This document shows, in pieces, positions 16,252-19,912 of a DNA stretch of 19,912 bases. The DNA is from Kiritimatiellia bacterium (GTDB lineage: Bacteria; Verrucomicrobiota; Kiritimatiellia; RFP12; UBA1067), in the NCBI GenBank assembly GCA_017965685.1, contig JAGCPM010000238.1:1-19912 (forward strand), written 5' to 3'. Under the pieces are notes generated by a model. The model did not search any database. It saw nothing but the letters and a program-made list of their open reading frames with translations, and was not told the origin of the DNA. The position numbers were made by a program, and so were the translations under genes. Position 1 is the first letter of the stretch, and the number at the start of each line of letters is the position of its first letter.

Positions 16252-18595
16252 GGTTATTGCTTGCGCTGTCTTCGTCGCCGGCGCTCTGACGTCGGCGGCT
16301 GGCGGAGGCAATACGACTTTCTCCGTCGCCGTGCCCGTCTGGCCGCAAGGTCGTGAGCGACGCATGAACGACTTTGTTGAATTCCGCACATTCTTTGACT
16401 CTTCGGAAGGTGCGCGTCCCGTTCTGCGCATTACGGGAGCCTCCGTTTACCGCATCCGGCTGAATGGCGTGTTCGCCGGGTACGGTCCGGCGCGCGCCGC
16501 CCCGGGTTTCTTCCGCGTGGACGAATGGCCGCTTGCGGCAAAGCCTGGGCGCAACGAATTGTCAATAGAGGTCTCCGCCTATAACTGCAACACGTTCTAC
16601 ATACCCGAACACCCGGCGTTCCTCCAGGCGGAGGTTGACTGCGACGGATGCATCCTCGCGGCAACTGGCCGCGGAAGCGACTTCTCGGCCTTTGAGACGA
16701 CGCGCATCACGAAATGCTCGCGCTATAGCTACCAGCGCGCATTCGGCGAGGCGTACCGCCCTTCGCCGAACGGGGAAGGCGAAAAACTCACGCTTGTCGC
16801 GCAGCCGGCTGTCCGTCTCGTGGAGCGCATCGCGGCGTATCCCAAATTCGAGTTCCTGGGCGAGTTCGGGCCTTCGTCCCGGACGCGCGTCAGGATCGAT
16901 TCGTCTGGCGAGTATCCGCCGGCGAGGTTTGTTGACAGCGTCCAGAGTTGGTTCAAGTGCTATGCGCATACGAATCTGGATGTAAACATCTACGACACTC
17001 TCCGCCATACGCGCACCACCCTGGACGACATCAAGGCCGCCGGCGGGCGGATAACCGCCGGGGAAGGCGTCCAGTACGATGTCGGGCGCAACGCATCCGG
17101 CTTCATCGTGCTGGACGTGGAATGTCTCAAAGCGGGGACGCTTTGGGTAGCCTTCGACGAGGTGCTGCAATGTGGCGTCGTCGCGCCCATGCGTTCGCCC
17201 GAAGTGGCCAACGCCGTCTGTTTCGAAATGACGCCGGGCCGCCGCCGTATCGAGACATTTGAACCATATACAATGCGCCATGTCCACGCCTACACGTTCG
17301 ACGGCGAATTCAGCCTTGGCAAGGCGGGCGTCAGGGAATACCGCTCTCCCGCCGCGGACGCCGCCGCTCTCCGGACGTCCGATGGTTCGTTGGACGCCAT
17401 ATTCGCCGCCGCGCGCGAGACGTTCGCGCAGAACGCCGTGGACGTATTCACGGACTGTCCGGGCCGCGAGCGCGCGGGATGGCTCTGCGACAGCTTTTTC
17501 CTGGCGCGCGCATCGGCGCTGCTTACCGGATCGACAGACCTCGAGCGTCTTTTCTTCCAAAACTACATGCTGCCGGAGAAGTACGCCGACATACCGGAAG
17601 GCATGATACCAATGTGCTTCCCGGCGGACATTCGCAACGGTAACTACATACCGAACTGGGCGATGTGGTTCGCCATACAGCTCGGGGAGTACCTCGCCAG
17701 GAGTGGCGACCGCGCCACGGTGGATGCACTGAAGCCGAGGATGCTGGCGCTCGTAGATTTCTTCAGGAGATTCCGAAACTCCGACGGGCTTCTCGAAAAC
17801 CTCGGCGGGTGGACGTTCATCGAGTGGAGCGAGGCGAACAAGCTCGTGAAAGACGTGAACTACCCGACGAATGCGACATGGGCGGAGATGCTGGACGCGG
17901 TGGCAGGAATGTACGCCATGCCCGAACTCGCCGAGGAGGCGGAGCTCGTGCGCGAGACGATACGCCGCCAGTCGTGGACCGGGCGGTGGTTCTGCGACAA
18001 CGCCGTCCGGGAGTCGGACGGAACGATTAAGCCCTCCGGGAAGTGCACCGAGACGTGCCAGTACTACATGTTCGCGTTCGGCGTTGCGACAAGGGAAACG
18101 CATCCCGCCCTCTGGAACACGCTCGTTTCGGACTTCGGACCAAGGCGACGCGAAACTAACGCCTATCCGGAGGTTTTCCCCGCCAATGCGTTCATCGGCA
18201 ACTTTCTCCGCCTGGAGCTTCTATCCCGCGCCGGCCTTTCGCGCCAGGTCGTCGATGAAAGCCGCGGGTATTTCGCCCACATGGCGGAGCAGACGGGCAC
18301 TTTGTGGGAACACGAAGGGACAAGGGCGAGCTGCAACCACGGCTTTGCAAGCTACGTCGCGGTGCTTTATGCACGGAACGTCGCCGGCATCGTGGAGATT
18401 GACGGCTCGGCGAAGACCGTGGCCGTCCGGAATACGGATGTGCCTCTCGACTTCTGCGAGATGGCGCTTCCGGTAGATGGCGGAACGGTGACGTACGGCT
18501 GGCGCAGGGAAGGGGCGGAGCGCGTCGAGACGTTTCGCGCTCCCCTTTGCTGGCGGACGATAACGGCGCAGGGTGATGATTGCAAAAAAAGATAG
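16241..18595 (+). CDS. Exported alpha-L-rhamnosidase-like glycoside hydrolase (GH78)
   Basis: This 784-residue protein starts with a signal peptide, MRFKVIACAVFVAGALTSAAG. An N-terminal beta-sandwich contains YRIRLNGVFAGYGPARAAPGFFRVDE, the usual GH78 lectin-like region. The (alpha/alpha)6 catalytic domain follows, with the signature DCPGRERAGWLCDS. E410 is the likely general acid and E604, in TETCQYY, the likely general base. GGWTFIEW, YPTNATWAEML and CNHGFASY are also family-like. GH78 enzymes remove terminal alpha-L-rhamnose from glycans and glycosides, acting in the periplasm or outside. The ATG overlaps the isomerase stop by 11 bp. No strong Shine-Dalgarno is present, so coupled translation is likely. 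Its 3' end contains the first half-site of the next promoter. Related non-rhamnosidase specificities exist in this family, so the linkage cleaved is not certain. Confidence 0.88.
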   Translation: MRFKVIACAVFVAGALTSAAGGGNTTFSVAVPVWPQGRERRMNDFVEFRTFFDSSEGARPVLRITGASVYRIRLNGVFAGYGPARAAPGFFRVDEWPLAAKPGRNELSIEVSAYNCNTFYIPEHPAFLQAEVDCDGCILAATGRGSDFSAFETTRITKCSRYSYQRAFGEAYRPSPNGEGEKLTLVAQPAVRLVERIAAYPKFEFLGEFGPSSRTRVRIDSSGEYPPARFVDSVQSWFKCYAHTNLDVNIYDTLRHTRTTLDDIKAAGGRITAGEGVQYDVGRNASGFIVLDVECLKAGTLWVAFDEVLQCGVVAPMRSPEVANAVCFEMTPGRRRIETFEPYTMRHVHAYTFDGEFSLGKAGVREYRSPAADAAALRTSDGSLDAIFAAARETFAQNAVDVFTDCPGRERAGWLCDSFFLARASALLTGSTDLERLFFQNYMLPEKYADIPEGMIPMCFPADIRNGNYIPNWAMWFAIQLGEYLARSGDRATVDALKPRMLALVDFFRRFRNSDGLLENLGGWTFIEWSEANKLVKDVNYPTNATWAEMLDAVAGMYAMPELAEEAELVRETIRRQSWTGRWFCDNAVRESDGTIKPSGKCTETCQYYMFAFGVATRETHPALWNTLVSDFGPRRRETNAYPEVFPANAFIGNFLRLELLSRAGLSRQVVDESRGYFAHMAEQTGTLWEHEGTRASCNHGFASYVAVLYARNVAGIVEIDGSAKTVAVRNTDVPLDFCEMALPVDGGTVTYGWRREGAERVETFRAPLCWRTITAQGDDCKKR

Positions 18596-18617
18596 TGTAC
18601 TTGCATCATTTACCATT
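18580..18617 (+). promoter_or_regulatory. Second putative AraC/XylR-type activator site
   Basis: TTGCAA at 18580-18585 and TTGCAT at 18601-18606 are 21 bp apart. Over the 39 bases from the first half-site to the start of the -35 box, 29 match the 4235-4273 site at the same offsets. The first half-site overlaps the last codons of the GH78 gene. The regulator at 3028-4200 is the obvious candidate binder. Confidence 0.62.
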
Positions 18618-18645
18618 GCGTGAATTCCGATGGATATGCTACAAT
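18616..18645 (+). promoter_or_regulatory. Promoter of the exported isomerase gene
   Basis: TTGCGT (-35, 18616-18621), an 18-bp spacer and TACAAT (-10, 18640-18645) preceded by TG at 18637-18638 make an extended -10 promoter. The start should be near 18652, leaving a leader of about 60 bases before the ATG at 18712. The gap 18596-18711 holds no gene and no clear terminator hairpin, so read-through from the upstream operon is also possible. Confidence 0.6.
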
Positions 18646-18711
18646 ATAACATAGCGAGGCTGAGATGGCTTGCATGGCAGAATGAAAAATCATAAAACGA
18701 AAGGACAGAAA

Positions 18712-19912
18712 ATGAAAAGAACGATTGTTGCAGCCGTCGCCGGTTGCATTGCCTTGACAGTGGTCGCCGACGGCCAGCGTGTCGAAAGACGCAAGCCGCT
18801 GACGGCGAACGTCGGCGTGGTGTCGGTGGGTCTCGACACCTACTGGGACCAGTGCCCTGGGCTTCTCGAGGACATGCAGGAGAAGGAGCAGGTTTTTGTC
18901 CGCAAACTTAAATCGCACCAGGTTAAGGTGACGTCGTTCGGGATGTCGGACAACCCGGAGAAGGCAAAGGCGATGATTCCCGCCATGAAGGCGGCGGACC
19001 TCGACCTCCTCTTCGTGGACATGGTGACATACGCGACGAGCTCGACATTTGCTCCGTTCGTGCGAGAGCTGAAGTGCCCGATTGTGCTTGTCGCGCTACA
19101 GCCGGAATCGCGCCTCGACTACGAGCACGCGACAATCTACAAGCAGCTCTACAACGACGACCTGTGCGCTCTTCCAGAGTTCACCGGTGTCGCGATCCGC
19201 TACGGACGGCCTGTCGCGGACGTGATAATCGGCATGAGGGAAGGGGACGCGAAGACGGACAAGGAGATTCGCCAGTGGTGCGCGGTCGCGCACGTCCTGC
19301 ACGATCTCCGCCGGGCGCGCATCGGACTCATGGGCCATGTTCTCGAGGCGATGTATGACATGCAGGTCGATCCTACGGCGGTCTGCCGCACGTTCGGCTG
19401 CCACGTCGCGCTTTGCGAGCCGGACGAGATACTGGCGTTTTACAGGGAGCCGGACGCCGCAGAAGTGGAGGCGATGAAGAAGCGCATCCTCTCGTTCTTT
19501 GATACGCCCGACCCCGTCTCCGATCCGTGGACCGAAAAGCTCACCGACCGCGACCTCGATGTCGCGGCAAAGGCGGCGGTCGCTCTCGAGAAGTTCATCG
19601 AGAAGCGCAATCTAGACGGCTTCGCCTACTACTACGAGGGACAGCCAGGGACGCCGACGCGCGAGCTCGTCACGAACTTCATCGTTGGAAACTCCCTCCT
19701 CACGGCGGCCGGCTTCCCGATGTGCGGCGAGTTCGACCTCAAGAACTGTGTCGCGATGATGATATTCGACCGCCTCGACATAGGCGGCAGCTTCGCGGAG
19801 TTCCATCCGATCGACTTCGATCGCGACACGGTCCTCGTGGGTCACGACGGCCCCCACCACCTCAACATCGCCTCGAAGAAGCCGGTCCTCCGCTCCCTCA
19901 AGAAGTATCACG
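18712..19912 (+). CDS. L-arabinose isomerase-like protein with signal peptide (5' part, runs off the window)
   Basis: About 400 residues are visible and the frame is open at the right edge. After an N-terminal stretch MKRTIVAAVAGCIALTVVADG, which has the charged and hydrophobic parts of a Sec signal peptide with a possible cleavage after VVA, the sequence continues as an AraA/FucI-superfamily enzyme: NVGVVSVGLDTYWDQCPGLLEDM. Likely metal ligands are E340 (GEFDLKN), E363 (GSFAEFHP) and H378 (VGHDGP), arranged like E306, E333 and H350 of E. coli AraA. Such isomerases normally stay in the cytoplasm, so an exported form is odd. The start is supported by an AAAGGA site about seven bases upstream. 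It has its own promoter matching the operon promoter. It could act on sugars in the periplasm, or be a binding or non-catalytic relative. Confidence 0.8.
   Translation, partial: MKRTIVAAVAGCIALTVVADGQRVERRKPLTANVGVVSVGLDTYWDQCPGLLEDMQEKEQVFVRKLKSHQVKVTSFGMSDNPEKAKAMIPAMKAADLDLLFVDMVTYATSSTFAPFVRELKCPIVLVALQPESRLDYEHATIYKQLYNDDLCALPEFTGVAIRYGRPVADVIIGMREGDAKTDKEIRQWCAVAHVLHDLRRARIGLMGHVLEAMYDMQVDPTAVCRTFGCHVALCEPDEILAFYREPDAAEVEAMKKRILSFFDTPDPVSDPWTEKLTDRDLDVAAKAAVALEKFIEKRNLDGFAYYYEGQPGTPTRELVTNFIVGNSLLTAAGFPMCGEFDLKNCVAMMIFDRLDIGGSFAEFHPIDFDRDTVLVGHDGPHHLNIASKKPVLRSLKKYH

Noticed and set aside
16562..18103. 513-codon antisense open frame opposite the GH78 gene
   Set aside because: Shadow of the GH78 gene, with Arg/Val/Glu-rich biased composition and no recognisable domain.
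18712..18750. Lipoprotein signal (VAGC) in the exported isomerase
   Set aside because: The hydrophobic stretch continues well past the Cys, which fits an ordinary Sec signal peptide better than a lipobox.

Overview
The window looks like chromosome of a GC-rich, Gram-negative bacterium. I would guess the Verrucomicrobiota/Kiritimatiellota/Lentisphaerota (PVC) group. The grounds are a pilus-type secretin next to coaE and rho, an AraC regulator carrying a XylR-type sugar-sensing domain, and a sugar operon mixing SGLT-type symport, GH78 and rare-sugar isomerases. The placement rests on gene content and remembered family resemblance, not on a marker gene.

Region 1 (1-2942, plus strand) is housekeeping: the 3' part of a type II/IV-pilus secretin, a compact dephospho-CoA kinase (coaE) and transcription terminator Rho with a long, low-complexity N-terminal extension. 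An 85-bp convergent junction with imperfect hairpins follows.

Region 2 (3028-4200, minus strand) is a XylR-like AraC-family regulator, transcribed divergently from the sugar locus.

Region 3 (4339-18595, plus strand) is a tightly packed run of 12 genes with overlaps or short gaps. In order they are PfkB kinase, class II ketose-bisphosphate aldolase, FucU-type mutarotase, RpiB/LacAB-family isomerase, HAD phosphatase, fructokinase-like PfkB kinase, D-psicose/D-tagatose 3-epimerase, Na+/sugar symporter (SSS), exported clan GH-D glycosidase (alpha-galactosidase-like), MFS sugar porter, FucI/AraA-type isomerase, and exported GH78 alpha-L-rhamnosidase-like enzyme. Together they can be read as: cleave terminal sugars outside the cytoplasm, import them, mutarotate, isomerise aldose to ketose, epimerise at C3, phosphorylate, and cleave by retro-aldol. 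The actual sugar cannot be fixed from sequence; L-rhamnose, L-fucose, D-galactose or another rare hexose all remain possible.

Region 4 (18596-19912) holds a second promoter and the start of an L-arabinose-isomerase-like gene that carries an N-terminal signal peptide, which is unusual for this family.

The strongest non-coding observation is that the promoters at 4235-4306 and 18580-18651 share one architecture. Each has two TTGCA(A/T) half-sites exactly 21 bp apart, a -35 box starting 15 bp after the second half-site, an 18-bp spacer and an extended -10. The half-sites and -10 are conserved while the spacer is not. This is the layout expected of AraC/XylR-type activator sites, and it suggests the divergent regulator controls both units.

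No tRNA, rRNA, CRISPR array, insertion sequence or integrase was seen.
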